Shown piece by piece: positions 37,185-50,080 of a stretch of 64,000 nt of DNA. The notes beneath the pieces are model-generated. The model saw only the letters and a list, made by a program, of their open reading frames with translations, ran no database searches and was not told the DNA's origin. The position numbers and the translations under genes were made by a program. This stretch comes from Tetrastigma voinierianum. Taxonomy: Eukaryota > Streptophyta > Magnoliopsida > Vitales > Vitaceae. How positions within the stretch are numbered: position 1 is the stretch's first letter; each line of letters begins with the position of its first letter. The DNA is taken from NCBI GenBank assembly GCA_016808115.1, contig JAEQBH010000990.1, forward strand, positions 1,674,001-1,738,000. The letters run 5' to 3'.

Positions 37185-38526
37185 TGATGAGTATCTTAAA
37201 TATCATTTATCCTGTAAGTAATGCTTACTTTAGATTTTTAGTATTTTTTGCAAGCTAAATAAGTGTCATAATGCTCTAAATAACATCTTTATGATTAGGT
37301 CAACCATTAGTGAAATTGTGATAATATGAGAGAAAAAGAAGAAAACAAAGAATTTCCCATACAACATAAGCAACTCCACCAAGCCAATGTGACGAGCACC
37401 ACCTCGTCAGACAGCCTTCGCTTTGACAAATTTGAAGATTGAATAGATGTTGGCTACGGGTTCAAGCCGCGACAAAGGTCGATGGCCCTATAGCTGAAGA
37501 ATATTGACTGAATTTTTCAGGCTTATAAAAGGATCTCAAAGGACATAAAGTGGGGTTTTGAGTCCCAAAGACACACCGGGGTTCAATAGGTGCCAATTGA
37601 GAGGGAGAAAACCTCCCTAGGGTCTCCTGCCTTTAAACCATTTCAGGCTTCTACTTGGGCGGAGGAGAAAGAGACTAAGGAAGGCTGGCACTCTACTAAG
37701 ATGGGATTCGGATGAAGAAGAAGTTTCTTCTTCATTTGTTTTATCTAGACTTTATGATGCACCAAACTTTTATTATGTTCTAAATTCGTAGGCTAGGGTT
37801 TTGGTTGTATTTTAGACATGGAGCTTATATCTAATTGTTAGATTTCCTTTTTCTATTGTTTTTTATGAATGCACCTCTATTGATTCATTCTCAGTTTTGT
37901 TTACATATTGATTTATGATCAATCTCAATATGGTGAGTGGTTCTTTATGAGATCTGAGAAGTGAGTTGAGAATTAAACATAGATGAATCAACCTAATTAG
38001 TCGGGTAATGTAGAAATTATCGGTAATTAGGAGGCGTGTGAGGTTCTTGGGTCTTAAAGCATCTCTTGTGCTTGGGGTTGAGCTGAGAAGCAAGAAATCT
38101 AGTATTAGTTGGTAGATTATTTGACTTTGAGATAAGTTTATAATTAAATTAGGCAAGAATCACTTTGGAGGACTTTCTCAAGGAACAATAGAGTAGAATT
38201 CTGGGTTAGATATAAGTAGATTGCCAATTGCACAAATACATTAAATTTTATTATATCTTGGAACCCCTTAATTGCATAGTTCAATTGCTAGATTAAAATT
38301 CATTAGTTTAGTTTAAATACTATTTTGATATCACAATTGACCATTTGGATATTAGAGAAGTATTCTAATTTTGGTACTTAGCATCCTTATTTTCCCTGTG
38401 AATCGATCTTTGTACGTTTAATACACTGTATTATTTGACAAACGTATACTTGCGTGAATAGGCACCCTTTACACACTTTATCGCACATTTTATATACACA
38501 TATCATGCTTACGTCTACTAAGTTTT
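37185..38526 (+). repeat. Gypsy LTR (about 1.34 kb)
   Basis: Starts tgatgagtatctt after ttaagtttagg, the usual arrangement of polypurine tract and LTR in plant Athila/Tat elements. Its end directly precedes tgacgccattatcgggga. The body has the typical transcribed region: cttataaaaggatctcaaag at 37,521, then ctagggttttggttgtattt at 37,793. No second LTR is found in the window. Confidence 0.6.
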
Positions 38527-38544
38527 TGACGCCATTATCGGGGA
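38527..38544 (+). other. Gypsy primer-binding site, tRNA-Asp type, diverged
   Basis: Reads tgacgccattatcgggga. The canonical plant gypsy site is tggcgccgttgccgggga, so four positions differ. Confidence 0.6.
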
Positions 38545-39079
38545 CTAACAAGTCTTTAGTGACGTTGCCAACGACTTGCAAAATGTCTATCATGTATACC
38601 AACTGACCAAGGGTGGTCTTGCCTAAGCCTCCCATACATATACAATCTCAACAATTGACATACCTTCTTGACTACTTGATTGCATCAACTACTCTATTAT
38701 CTCCTTCTTGTCTTCATCTCTAACCACGATTTTATGAGATTTCTCCACGACAGAACAAGTCTCTCTTCCCCTATTCCTTACCGGGACATCAATTATGACT
38801 TAGGGAATAAAGTTGAACTTGGAGATATCGTTTCCTATATCATCTAGCCGTTCCCTAATAGCCTTTATTCTATGACCCATCTTGAATCTAAAAGCAAGAT
38901 GATTGGAAGATGAGAAGAAGTCACTTACTTGTCTAGCAAATCTTCCCTTCGCCGGTATTTCTCATGACTCTTGGCGACAAAATCATCGAACAAGTCATCG
39001 CAATCATAAACGTCTTTAGGCCTCTGTACCTAAGTTGCCACAACATGGCTCCTACACTCTTGCTCCTGACATCAAGCGA

Positions 39080-39457
39080 TACGATTATTATCGGTTTCAC
39101 ATAAGAGTGTGTAGTGGTACTTAAACTTGAAAGGTTCTTCCACCTATCAAGTCGTTCTTTTGGGTTGGGCTTTTCAATTGGGTTTTAGGCCCTATCATTG
39201 ATGTTTTCATTGAAAGTCGGTGCTTAATGGGAGAGGGTTAGCTAGAAGAGGGCTACCCGGTGTCCCCAAGGTAGGTCCGGAGTGCATGTTATCCAGAGTG
39301 TAAGCCACCTAGAGTGAATGTCGTCCACTGACGTTTGGTTTCTCAAGGGGTATAGAATTATACGATCCTATATTGGTTTCACACAAGAGCGTGAAGTGGT
39401 ACTTAAGTTTAAGAGGTTTTTTTACCTACTTTTGGGATTGGGCTTGAGGCCCTATCA
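39080..39457 (-). mobile_element. TRIM-like element in the CC region of CNL-C
   Basis: Two direct terminal repeats, 39,080-39,197 and 39,361-39,457, begin tacgat and end ggccctatca, sharing ggtttcaca.aagag.gtg, agtggtacttaa and gggttgggctt. The roughly 163-bp centre carries no coding sequence. Genes A and D lack this insertion at the matching place. No clear primer site or target duplication is resolved, so the class is tentative. Confidence 0.6.
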
Positions 39458-39607
39458 TCAACAATTACGGCTTCGATCATTGACAACTTATCCCGAAGCT
39501 TTTCCAGCTCGCTTCGGACGCCATACATCAACCCGATTTCTCGGGAAACAGAAGACCCAGTTCATCAGAGTTCTCAATAGCCCTGAATGGAATTTGTTCG
39601 CCCACAT

Positions 39608-40251
39608 CTTTCAAAGGCTGAAGATGCATGGAATTATAACCAAGAAAACACCGGAAGAGACGAAGTGATGGTGTTGTGAGAACAATAGGATTACATGTGA
39701 GGGTAATATATAGAAGTTGAAAGAGTCTAATCCGACCGATTTGTAGGGAGGAAGAAGCGAATATTAGGCTAATCAAATGAAATGGGCAGTTGCTATCTTT
39801 CCCAATGATACAAACAAATTGAAGAAATTGTTACTTGAGAATTGTCTCCTGTTTCCTTTCTTCAATGAACTTTGTTCGCCCAGTGGTTTGCTATTAATAT
39901 AAATCAATTTGCATTAGGCTACGGCAGGAATGATGTTCTAGCTAATAATATTTTATTTTCTTTATAGTATTTTTCTTTCCCTAGTATTTCCGATTCCAAA
40001 AGGAGCACAAAGTCTAGGGTAACTTTGAAGCATCAAAAGCTTTGTTTAAATTTTTAATACATTTCAATCTCATTATATTTACTACTTTCAATTATATATA
40101 CTTATAACCATTTTCTCTTCTAATAATATATTTTTTCTGCTAGGAAGAAAAAAGAAGGTTTATATTAGAAGTGATTATCAAAAGGATGCAAATAAAGTAA
40201 AAACCCCTCAGATATAAAGAATGGAATCTTGAGCATTTAGATGATTCACAA
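39608..40251. other. Spacer between CNL-C start and unit D
   Basis: AT-rich sequence upstream of CNL-C. The segment at 39,680-39,830 resembles CNL upstream sequence, and the rest is unstructured. No promoter motif or gene is supported. Confidence 0.5.
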
Positions 40252-41398
40252 GAAACTTGAGCATGTCCATATAAGAAAGATGAAGTACAACAGAGAACAA
40301 GAGTAGAAGATAAAAAAAACTGCATTTGATCCAAAAATTACATAAAATTATGTTGAATTCATCATTGAAGAAACATAGAAGAACAAATTATAGAAAGGTT
40401 ATGAGGAAGTTTGAACAATTTGAAATGCATTAAAAACTGATACTAGATTTGAATTCTTCTTCTGTATACGAGCAAAATACACTTCTATATCAAGCAAGGA
40501 GATTCCAAAAGCTTCAAATAAAACCGAATGGTTCTTTGAGGCATGTTTGAAGCTTCTCAAAGTGCCAGAAGCCGAAATCAACGAGAATTTTGAATTCATT
40601 CTTCTGCTCTTAATCAACCACTTGCTTATCTCGTAAAACATTTTAAAGAGCTTTAATTTGTCAACATAGATGACAAGTGATGCAAAATCTGAGTTGTCCT
40701 CCAGTAAAAATCATTCCCAGGGATAGTCTGATTAAACTTGATCCACGCATATAATTTCCCTAGGAAAGAAAACGAAAAAAGAAAGAAAAGAATTGAGTTA
40801 GTTTAAGAATGATAGCACCTACACTAACATGCAATGGTACTTGTAATACATCTCAAGCATCTTGAACACAGGGATAATTATATTGGAAGTTTCTCCTGCT
40901 ATTTTTAGAACATGAAAAATGTCATAACTATTTGTTACAACAACACCCAAATGAAAGTATATAATCTATTTTTCAATTTTGATATAAAAGAGAATAGCAT
41001 AAGAATGAACTAATTAAAAGGCAAAAAACTAAGTGTCATGAGATCAATGTGACAATTGAAAATGGTGGCTCACCATCTATACCTTATCAAATGATTTTCT
41101 TCTAACTTTGCTTTGAGGCCAAACATGCAACTCAATTTTTTTTTCCTACAAATAATTTACACGAATTATTATTTTTGAAATCTATTGCATTAAAAGTAAA
41201 ATCTATAATGACTATTAAGGTACAGACAATGATGATGAGTAATGAATGTTTAGCATTGTCCAGAAACAACTAATTATGACTGAAATCAAACACCAAATCA
41301 AATCAGATAACATTATACACAATGTTATTACTTTTTGAGTTGAGAATTATATAAAAGGGACTAAGTTTAGAGAGCCTAACAATAAACTAAAAGCATCA

Positions 41399-42222
41399 GG
41401 TGGCGTTTATTTTTTCTTAATCTTTGAATATAAACTTTTGAGAACTGTCTTGAATAGTACTTAATAGCATTAAGTATTAAGTTGTTTGTTTTTTAACATT
41501 AAGTAGTGAGTAGAGATGATAACGGGGATGATTATTTCGGGTTCCCGCCTTGTCCTTAATGGGACGGGTTTGATTTAACTGTAATCAGGTTTTTAGTGAG
41601 TTCAGGTTTATTTTCTCAAATCCGAAACGGGTTCGAGTATTGTTATTCCCACCCGCCCCATCCTGATTATATTTTAAAAATATTTTTATTATTATTTTAT
41701 TTGATACTTTAATATAAATAATAATAATAATTAGAATGTGTTTTAATAAATAATTTATAAAAATTCATAATATTTTTCTTTTTATGAAATATATTAATTT
41801 TAATATAATAAAATAAAATATAAAATATAAAAATAAAAACAAAATCGAATGTAGCGGGTTTGAGAATTTTCCATGCTGCCAACTTGCCTGCTTCTCCACC
41901 TTGTTTAATTTTTAAATGGGACTTGAGTTTGGGAGTTAGAAAAAATCGCAATGGGTTGGGATGGGGCCGCCTTATCTGAAACCTCGTTGTCGTCACGCAG
42001 TAGTAAGTGTTCTTCAGCCTCCTCCCCTTGTTGAAATGATGATGAAGTTTTCTTGTTTTGGTGGAAGATGACTTTCAGATAGAAAAAGTAAGATATTACT
42101 AAGCTTTACATTGAAAACTTTTAAAAATTTCAGCAATAAATCGTCAAAATTTGAAAAAACAAACAGCTGAATGCTGAAAGCTATTCAGTTTTTAGAATTC
42201 AGCCAAAAAAACAAATAGCCCC
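41399..42222. mobile_element. Harbinger-like MITE with an internal AT-rich repeat
   Basis: Ends are ggtggcgtttattttttc and, inverted, ggggctatttgtttttttgg. A TCA trinucleotide flanks both sides (41,396-41,398 and 42,223-42,225). The left arm carries gaatagtacttaatagcatt as at the 3' end of the large element (inverted). The right arm carries gctgaatgctgaaag, whose reverse complement is at 55,187-55,201 near that element's 5' end. The centre (41,510-42,000) is the AT-rich repeat also found at 24,930-25,440. Confidence 0.7.
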
Positions 42223-44227
42223 TCAGTCTTTTCCAACTTCTTTTGTTTTATTACCTCGAAATCGAAATACAATAATTGAAATTTGGGCTTCAATAGATCT
42301 TAAAGTGATTGTAGACTGAACCCAGTATTGTAATACTTTAGTAATACAGGACTTGTAAGATAAGAACTGGAACAAATTGATTATAAAATTTGAAAGAAGT
42401 AGCCATCAAAAGGAAAAGAAGTTGGCATAGCAAACCATAAACACACACGCACACACACACAAAACCATTAAGATATATAGATGCAGTAGCATGGATGTCA
42501 TCTCAAAGAGAATAGAAAGAAAAAGGAAATTAATCATGGCAAAATGAAGAAAATGATGTTTATTTGGTAGTGCCACACTGCACTACCTTCTCAACATATG
42601 TTTTAGGTTTCTAACTTAAAGTTTCTCCATCATGGCAGGAATGAAGAGACCCTATAAATTCTCCTTATTTCACCTCTACTATAAAGCACAGTAGAATAAC
42701 TTTTTACCAAATTAAGTAGAGCAAATAGAGGGAATAAAAAAAAAAAAAAAAGAAGATGAATTCTAAACCTGATAATGAAGACATGTTATAGACAACATAC
42801 TTAAACATAAGATATGGGTAACTCTTCTCCTTATGCATCAGATGAAACATAACATGTCAACATTTATTTTTAGAATATTGAAAGCCATTCATCCAGTCCT
42901 CGACATCACTGCTTTGGTATTGGTTTGATATAGAATGAATCTGCAATAAATTTGTCCCATAAAAACTGGTCGAAAGAATTACAAACATGACTCGTAACCA
43001 TGAAAAGAAGCACTGTGTGAGGAGTGTTGAAATCATCAAAGACTGGTGATCTAAAACTGTAAATAAAAAATTTCTTATTTGTCTTAAAGGATATATTGTA
43101 AAATAATGAAAAAGTAAACGCCATAAAAAGGAAATATAGATGATATGCAAACCTAAAATAGCTCATGAATCTTTTATGAAGTTGTCCTTTTTTCAGAATC
43201 AATTCCAGAAAATGAGAGATAGAGACTTAAATTTCCAACAAAATTTGATATTTAGAATTATATAAACAGACAATAGTGTGACATACTTACCAAATGAAGA
43301 GAAATAGGCATTTAGGACCCCTCTTTTGAAAGAGATGTTGCACAGATCTAAATCCTGTTAAACAGGTCTAAATCCTGATCAGGATGTAGATGCAATGACA
43401 TGTATTTCAGCTCCAGTAAAATAAGAAAAAATGAGGAACCAGAGAAGTTTGCCAGTGATACTGTTTATCCCTCCACCCATCCTCTTTCCTCCATTAGGGC
43501 AGGGAGCATGGGAAGATGAACACTAGTTTCTCCATGTTTTACATTTCCCCAAACTAGCTTGTCTCTCAATGAAAACGAAGGAGATATCCCATTATTTTTA
43601 TCAATGCACTCGAAAGCATTTAGATTCTGATCATCAAGAAACATGAGAGATGAGAATTAACGAACTGTTGCAGTTTCACTCCCTTGTCAAGTTGTATGTT
43701 GTTCTCTCACATGAATGAAAGAATCAACATCAACGAGTACAAAGTTTTAGCAAATGAAGGGAAAGAGGTAAACAATTAAGAGAAAGAAGTCAATTTTAAA
43801 CCTGAATAGTGAAGATAGTATGGACAACATGCTAGAAGGAGTGTGATGTAAGTGAGCTAACTCGTTCCATATGCGCCACCAGTTATCTTTAACATGTCAA
43901 CATGTGTTTTTGGAATATTAAAGGGTATTGGCTTTTAATAAAATGAATCTTCAAGAAATTTTCCGCCAGAGCTAATTGAGCAATTACAATCATTGTTCAA
44001 TCCAAAAGTATAAAATCAAATCATAATTTATAACCAGGGAAAAGAGTGGCATAATAAAAAAATATTAAGTGCACATCTCAAGTGATATTTTGAATAGAGA
44101 TAAGGAAACCCAACACATAGCATTTGCAGTCCAAATTGTATCCATGAGTAAAATGACATGGACACGGACAGGCAACAAAAAGTGAAGGAAAACAAATTGT
44201 CTTCTCATATGCAATATTACATATCAA

Positions 44228-44243
44228 AATTAGAAAAACATAA
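44228..44243. repeat. LINE target-site duplication, left copy
   Basis: aattagaaaaacataa, identical to 50,104-50,119 and to the single copy at 10,806-10,821 in unit A, which lacks the LINE. Confidence 0.92.
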
Positions 44244-44689
44244 ATTTTTTTTTTTGATGGATAAAGTAACATGTATTAATCACAAAAAACAGCAAAGCTA
44301 CCCAAAAGTACACTGAGAGTATACAAAAGGGACATAGCCCGGAGAAGGACCAAAAACAACAAGAAAGTAGAACCCCTAAGTCCAAAAACAATTATCATAC
44401 CCCCATCGAGTTAAATTCCAATAAACTCCATGTCTGTCCCACTAGGCGCATTGGGCCAGGGCAGGAAAATGAAAGAATTAACTGTCTATCGTAGAGAAGG
44501 TAACATTATCAGAAGGCCACTATTTCTCTCATACCACATCCAGAAAAAAGGCAAAGAGGGCAAGCCTCCAAACTTTCTTAAGCAACGCCTTTGGTTCCTT
44601 GCCAAGCTAGAAGGACACACGCGAGAAAGGAAAAGACCCCGTCATTCCACTATAGCCAAAATAAGCTCCAAGCATTCGGCATGAGCGAT

Positions 44690-47600
44690 TAATACAAAAG
44701 AGAAAGATGGTTTAGGGTTTCCTCCTCCTCTTCACATAGGTAGCATATGTTGTAAGGATCTTCCTCTCTTGCGAGTTGGTCGAGTCATCCACCTTACCCC
44801 GAGATGCCTCAGAGCAAAGAAGCCCACCTTTAAGGGACCATAGTGTTCCAATTTGATAAAATGAGGAAAGGTCTTGTCTCGGCTTTGGTGCGATTCAAAA
44901 CCTCGTACAAAAGCTTCGCTGAATAAAGGCTGGGCTTACCCCCTTTTAAGACCAGGTTGTCTTCCCTATTTGAGACCTCTCAAGGGATGGGTCATTCTCG
45001 AGAAAATTCTCCCTCTATCAATTCTAGTCATTGAAGGGCACGCTATGAGGTCTGACCACCTTCATTAGTGTATCCCGAGCCTCTAATCAAAGCATCTTCG
45101 AACGCCAAGCTAAGCAAAGTCGGAACGTTATGCCTGAAAACCTCCTCACCACCCCGGACATCTTTCCAAAACCGACTCTGCTTTGCCATCACCAGCGACA
45201 AATTTGGCATTTTAAACGGACCATATCCCATCCTTTCCTAATTTCTTTCCATGACTGTCCCGAATTGTTCCTACACTCACGAGCACCATCCCACTGCGAT
45301 TCCCCAAATTTTCTTCTGATAGTCTCCCTCCACGGAATTCCTTTCGTTTGCGAAAGCGCGAAGCCACTTTCCTTGAGGCTTTGTTTAGCTTATGTAAGCC
45401 TCTGACCCCTAAGCCGCCAACCTTTTTATCTGTACATACCGTGGCCCAACTCACTAAATGAGGCTTCTTTTCCAGGTTCCCCCCTCCCCAAAGAAAGTCC
45501 CTCTGGATTTTTTCTAGCCTTTTGCACACCAGACTTGGGATCCGGAAAAGCGACATGAAGTAGATAGGGAGGTTCGACAGGGTGCTTCTGATAAGTGTAA
45601 CTCTTCCCCCTTTGGAGATATATTGACGCTTCCAAGTGGCTAATCTCCTTCTTAACCTTTCTTCGATGGGATCCCAAATCTTGACTGACTTGTGCGGGGC
45701 CCGAGAGGCCCGAATGCGCTAATTAGGAGGCGAGTCGACTGCAACCTAACTCCATTTGTCGGCACCTCAATATTCTCCCTCCCTCATGGGAAAATCTCGC
45801 TTTGCTCGAGTTGATTTCAGCCTCGAAAGGCGCAGAGCACATCAAAATCCATCCGAGCAGCCCGATTGGTCAGGATTATCTTTACAGAACAACAGGGTAT
45901 CATCTGCATAGAGAAGGTGACACCTCCAACTCCTCCTTCTCTCTAACACCTCCGATTTTGCATCCAGACAAAAAATTCCCTTCCATAGCCTTGTTTACCA
46001 ATCGGCTTAAAATATCCATTCCCAAGACAAAGAGATACGGGGATATTAGGGGGTCTGCCGAAGTCCTGAACCCGGAAAAAGCGCTGAAAACCCCATTGAT
46101 AAGGATTGAAAGAAAGCGTAGACATACGCAAGAGATCGAAGATAACCATCTTTGGCTGAAACCCATTCTTCTCGCGACCTCGAGCACATACTCCCGATTT
46201 AAATGGTCATAAGCATTTTCAATGTCTAGCTTCTGAGACCCTCCACGCCCATCGTTCCTTCTCAACTTGGAATCCACGAGCTCATTCGCGATTAGGGGCG
46301 GCGCTCGAGATTTGCCTTCCTTGGCGAAAGGCATTTTTGGGATGGAGAGATCACTTTGTCCATAACCCTTCTCAGCCTATTTGCCAAGACCTTGGCGAGG
46401 ATCTTATATAAGCTTCCTAGCAAACTAATGGGCCTATAATCCTTGATATCCTCTACATTTCCTTTTTTGGGAATCAACACCAGGAAAGTAGCATTTAAGC
46501 TTCTCACAAATTTCTTCTTCTCATAGAATTCCTTGAAGAACTCCATTACTTCGTTTTTAAAAAACTCTGACTAAAAAGACCCGAGCGATCGGGAAACCAT
46601 CAGGCCACAGGACCTTCTCATAAATGAGACACAGATAGTGTAGAGGCTTCCTCCTCGAAAACTGACTTCTAAGCGCCGGCATCCTCGGTTCCTAGGCTCC
46701 TCCAGAGATAATAGGAAACGGGACGCCGTCCCAGCTCCAATGATTAGGCGGCTGGGCTACCGTGCGATCGTTAAGATAAAGCGATATCTTGGGGTGAGCC
46801 AACTACCATTAATTTAACTGTTTATTGCATTTCTCCTTCTATGCAGGTTGCCATTTATGAAGTCGGTGTTACATCCCCCTCTTTAAGCCATAACTCTCTT
46901 GACTTTTGTCTCCAGGAGGCCTCCTCCCAACAAGACCATCTTTGTAGTCATCCCTTGCTTTTGCTCTCTCCTCATATTCCTCTAAAGATAGCTCCCTATC
47001 CTTCTCCATATTGTATCAAATCCCACTCATGTAAAGGCTTCGACCTTTACGGTTCCATATTGCTGAAAACCTCCTTGTTCCACACCTTTAGCTTTGCGCC
47101 CAAGCCCTTCGGCTTTTCGACCGGGGATGAAACTTGCGAAACCTTTAAAGTGGCCCTTGCCACCACCCTTTAGGAGATCTTTAAAGCCCTCGACTTTGAC
47201 CCACGTAATTTCAAAACGGAAGGGAGGTGCGATTTGCTCTCCTCAATCTAAGAGGATGGATAGGAAGTGGTCGGCTTAGGTCTAGGGAAGGGTACTTTGG
47301 GTCACCTAAATAGCACCAGTCCCCGAGGAAACTAAGAACACAGTCGATCTTTGGAGCCTTCGCTTGGCCATTGTTGCCCCCACTCCGTCAAGGACCTCCT
47401 GTGTGACAAGTCTCTCACCCAGGGTCGTCGAGGACAAAAGTGACTTGGCGCGCCTTTCAGTAATTCTTCCACCCTATTACTTTCATAGGTGGGATGGAAG
47501 CATTAAGTCTCCCGATACACTAGGGTCCGACCCGTAAACCTCTCACAGGCCCGGTTCCTCCCATAGGTCTTCCTTTAGATTGGCGATCTTGGACCATAAA

Positions 47601-47918
47601 CACTGTGAAGATCCGTGAAAACCGTCCCTCGCATTTCGAAATGGCAGAGGTAGAAAAAATCCCGCTGCTTGTCTGTTGACCTCCAAATTCTTTTATCCAC
47701 TGTGGAAGGATGCCTCAGGCGAGACCACGGCATCGACAAAAACCAATCGAAGGCCTCCACCGCCCCCAGGCTTCGTACCGTCCTAAGGGATGTATTTTTG
47801 TACTTTTGTTTCACAGCTAGGCACACGAGTCCACGATTTACGATAAATTGTTTGATCCTTTTCTCTTCTGAGGGTTATTCACCCCTCTCATTCCACGATA
47901 AGATTTTGATGTTCATCT
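44690..47918 (-). pseudogene. LINE ORF2: endonuclease, reverse transcriptase, zinc-binding C-terminus
   Basis: The start near 47,918 reads MNIKILSWNERG, the usual opening of the EEP endonuclease. The endonuclease ends with a readable SDHFLSIL at about 47,245-47,270. The reverse transcriptase opens at 46,292-46,546 with [10 protein letters not shown] and [20 protein letters not shown]. Motif A is KLDIENAYDHLN (45,900-46,334), and the catalytic box is HLLYADDTLLF at about 45,885-45,915. A one-base shift separates the box from the preceding frame. The C-terminal part (45,212-45,556) has KIQRDFLWGG and KVGGLGVRGL. Near 44,720-44,755 the minus strand reads CYLCEEEEETLNHL, the zf-RVT knuckle. It would nick and copy target DNA if intact. 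Confidence 0.88.
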
Positions 47919-47949
47919 AACTAACAAAGATTCCCTTGTCTCTGTTTAC

Positions 47950-50080
47950 ACTTTTCCCGCTTCTTTGCCCCCCTTAGTTTATCGTGCACTCTAATTTCTT
48001 TAGTTCCCGTTCACACACGGATCACAGGCGATACATCCAGATCTCGGTCCTTTATTCGGTTTCCTCTGCCCGCGTAAATTCGACAATCGAGTCTCAAAAC
48101 CCACAGTCGCCGTCCAAAATTGTTGAATTTTACCGATATTGTCCTCCTGACGCATCTCTTCCACTTTGCTAAGGGTAGCCTCAGCGAACCCCTCCTCCGC
48201 GCCCGCCTCCGCCCGCTCCATTTCAGCCTTCTTGATCGGTTCCCCCTTCACTTCATTCTACCCTGATCGCGAGGCGATACACCTCCTCCTCCTCTCTGAC
48301 ATTGTAAACCCCCGAACTGAAGGAACCCCCTTGAAGGGTGGCCCAACAGAGAGAGAAGGGGTGCGGTAGGAGTTGAAATCTGAACTGTTTAATAAATCCG
48401 GATCGACGATGGGGGCTCTGGTCTACGAGACTCAGTTGCAATTAGGAAGGCTCGGTCTGCACTTCCTCCCCTTCCTTTTCAACGTCAGGGTTCGTTCTCC
48501 CTTCCACCCCAGCATAGATTGGATTTGAGAGGGCTTGAATTGGTTTATTTTGAGGCCCCCTCTTCTTTTGAACTGTCGATAGGGCCTTTGTACCAGTGTT
48601 ATTGGGGTTAGGCGGGGTTAGGGCTGAAAACAACTGATGGCGCTGAGGCCCAGCCCACCTTTTACGCACGAGGGGCACATGTCACGGAACTTGAAGAAGG
48701 TTGGAATGGATCATACCGTCCCTTTTACCCACCTCCTGTTCCATTCTTTGGCCGTGGTGACACGGAGATTGACACGATAACTTACCAGAAGCGACCGTGG
48801 CCCGAATATTGACCTGATGGACTAACGATGTGACCGAGGCGCTACCGTTGAGGTCACGACTTGACAAGGCCCCGGGTGCTTGTCACCCGTCTCCCTCTAC
48901 GGACTCCGTTCCCTAGATTCACTCTCTCCCCAGCGCGTGTTCCACCATTGTCTTCCCTACGGGAACTAGGGTTTCTTCTTTGCTCTTGACTCGAAACTGT
49001 CATCCGGGATGGGGACAACTCCCACCATAGGTTGCATCCAGAGACCTTGTTCCACTACCCCGACACCTCAGCGTGTTCGGGGTTGAGCTTCTCCGACTTT
49101 ACAGGATCCTCGCCCGTCCCGACTCGTCGGCGTATCGAACATCTTCTCTGCGCTGAAAGTTTGCCACATGCATCTCCAGGTTCTCCATGAGTTTTCACCT
49201 CCCACAAATGCCTTTGGGAGTCCCTACTCTCTGAGCTTTCTCCTCTGAGATTTTAGCTGCTCTTGCCCGTGTCTTCTCCCCTAAGTTCTTAAGTGAACCA
49301 GGTTGGTCCCGAAAGGCCTTTTCCCAAACATCAACACTTGATCTCCTCCTCTTTACTCTCAAACTCAAAAGCCAGGCCCCGCTTCCCAATTTACCACGTG
49401 AAGGGTTTTTGATGTTCCAGCTGCGATAGCCCATCTTCTCCGCGAGAATCGACCCGGCGGGTCTGAGAGGATACGTACCCCACCACCCGATAGGCATCGC
49501 CTAATTGGTCCAGCCTTTCCCGTACTTCTTCTTCCTCGACTTTGACAAAGACACCTTTTCCACCGAATATCTTCTCTGGCTTATGTAACTTTGCTAAAGG
49601 ATTGAGAGTCGGCTTCAAAAATCTAGGTAGCAGCTTTGTAGATGACCTTCTGCCTTCTCCCTCCCTTGGTTTCTTCAACGGATCTTACCCTAAGCGGCGT
49701 ATTTTGGCCCAGATCCTCCGACTGACTACACCTTTTCCTTTCGGGAACATCAAATTGTAGCTTTTTCCCCCAGAGTCCCTCACCGAGCATCGGATGAAAG
49801 CACCCGCTTGGTTTGAACCCTTTTCCATTTTGTATCGCCTTCCCTCCTCTTCCCAAACGTTTCCTAGGGCTGGTACCACAGACGCCTAACACAGGCTTCT
49901 AAGCGTATTAAGCGGGTTAAGCTGCGGCCCCACAGAATCGATCAGAAGTAATCCCCTTTCTTCTCCCGGATCATCCTCTCGGCCTTTTCGCTTCTTCTGC
50001 CTGTCTCCAAGTTTGGCTTCGAGGGGCAAACCGAGTCTTGCCTCCCCTTTGGCCGAGGAGGGAATAGGTGGGCCCCCTCA
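47950..50080 (-). pseudogene. LINE ORF1 region, degraded
   Basis: It occupies the place where the gag-like ORF1 of plant L1 elements lies, upstream of ORF2. Several minus-strand frames of 60-110 codons are Lys/Arg-rich (for example 49,391-49,678, with IFGGKGVFVKVEEEEVRERL), but I cannot recognise a domain or zinc knuckle with certainty. It is called by position. Confidence 0.45.

Larger units (their letters stand above)
35166..38589 (+). mobile_element. Ty3/gypsy (Athila/Tat-like) fragment
   Basis: Inserted in CNL-C. It consists of about 2 kb of noncoding internal sequence (35,166-37,184, with a purine-rich stretch at 36,415-36,490 typical of large nonautonomous gypsy elements), a putative polypurine tract and LTR start at 37,170-37,185, a 1.34-kb LTR, then a primer-site-like sequence at 38,527 followed almost at once by CNL sequence. 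No gag or pol frame is present. The lineage call rests on LTR style and primer type, not on protein domains. Confidence 0.65.
33079..39607 (-). pseudogene. CNL-C: CC-NB-ARC-LRR gene split by gypsy and TRIM insertions
   Basis: The coding relic occupies 33,079-35,165 and 38,590-39,607. The C-terminal LRR (33,079-33,384) is open and reads [37 protein letters not shown] and [11 protein letters not shown], ending in a stop at 33,079. Further LRR and linker frames lie at 33,468-33,836 and 34,294-34,563 (NEVPKDLMDKPTFF). GLPL and RNBS remnants lie near 34,815-35,048. The P-loop is intact as MGGLGKTTLGQLVY at about 38,594-38,635, but the frame then runs into retrotransposon sequence. The CC part (38,880-39,607) has shifts and is interrupted by the TRIM-like element. 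Relative to gene A, about 150 bp of host sequence is missing at the gypsy insertion, so it was not a clean insertion. Confidence 0.85.

Noticed and set aside
38387..38635. An 82-codon protein beginning with a P-loop
   Set aside because: It is CNL-C coding sequence running into the gypsy fragment at about 38,590; no gene of its own.
45802..46212. Plus-strand 136-codon frame
   Set aside because: It is antisense to the LINE reverse transcriptase and has no domain of its own.
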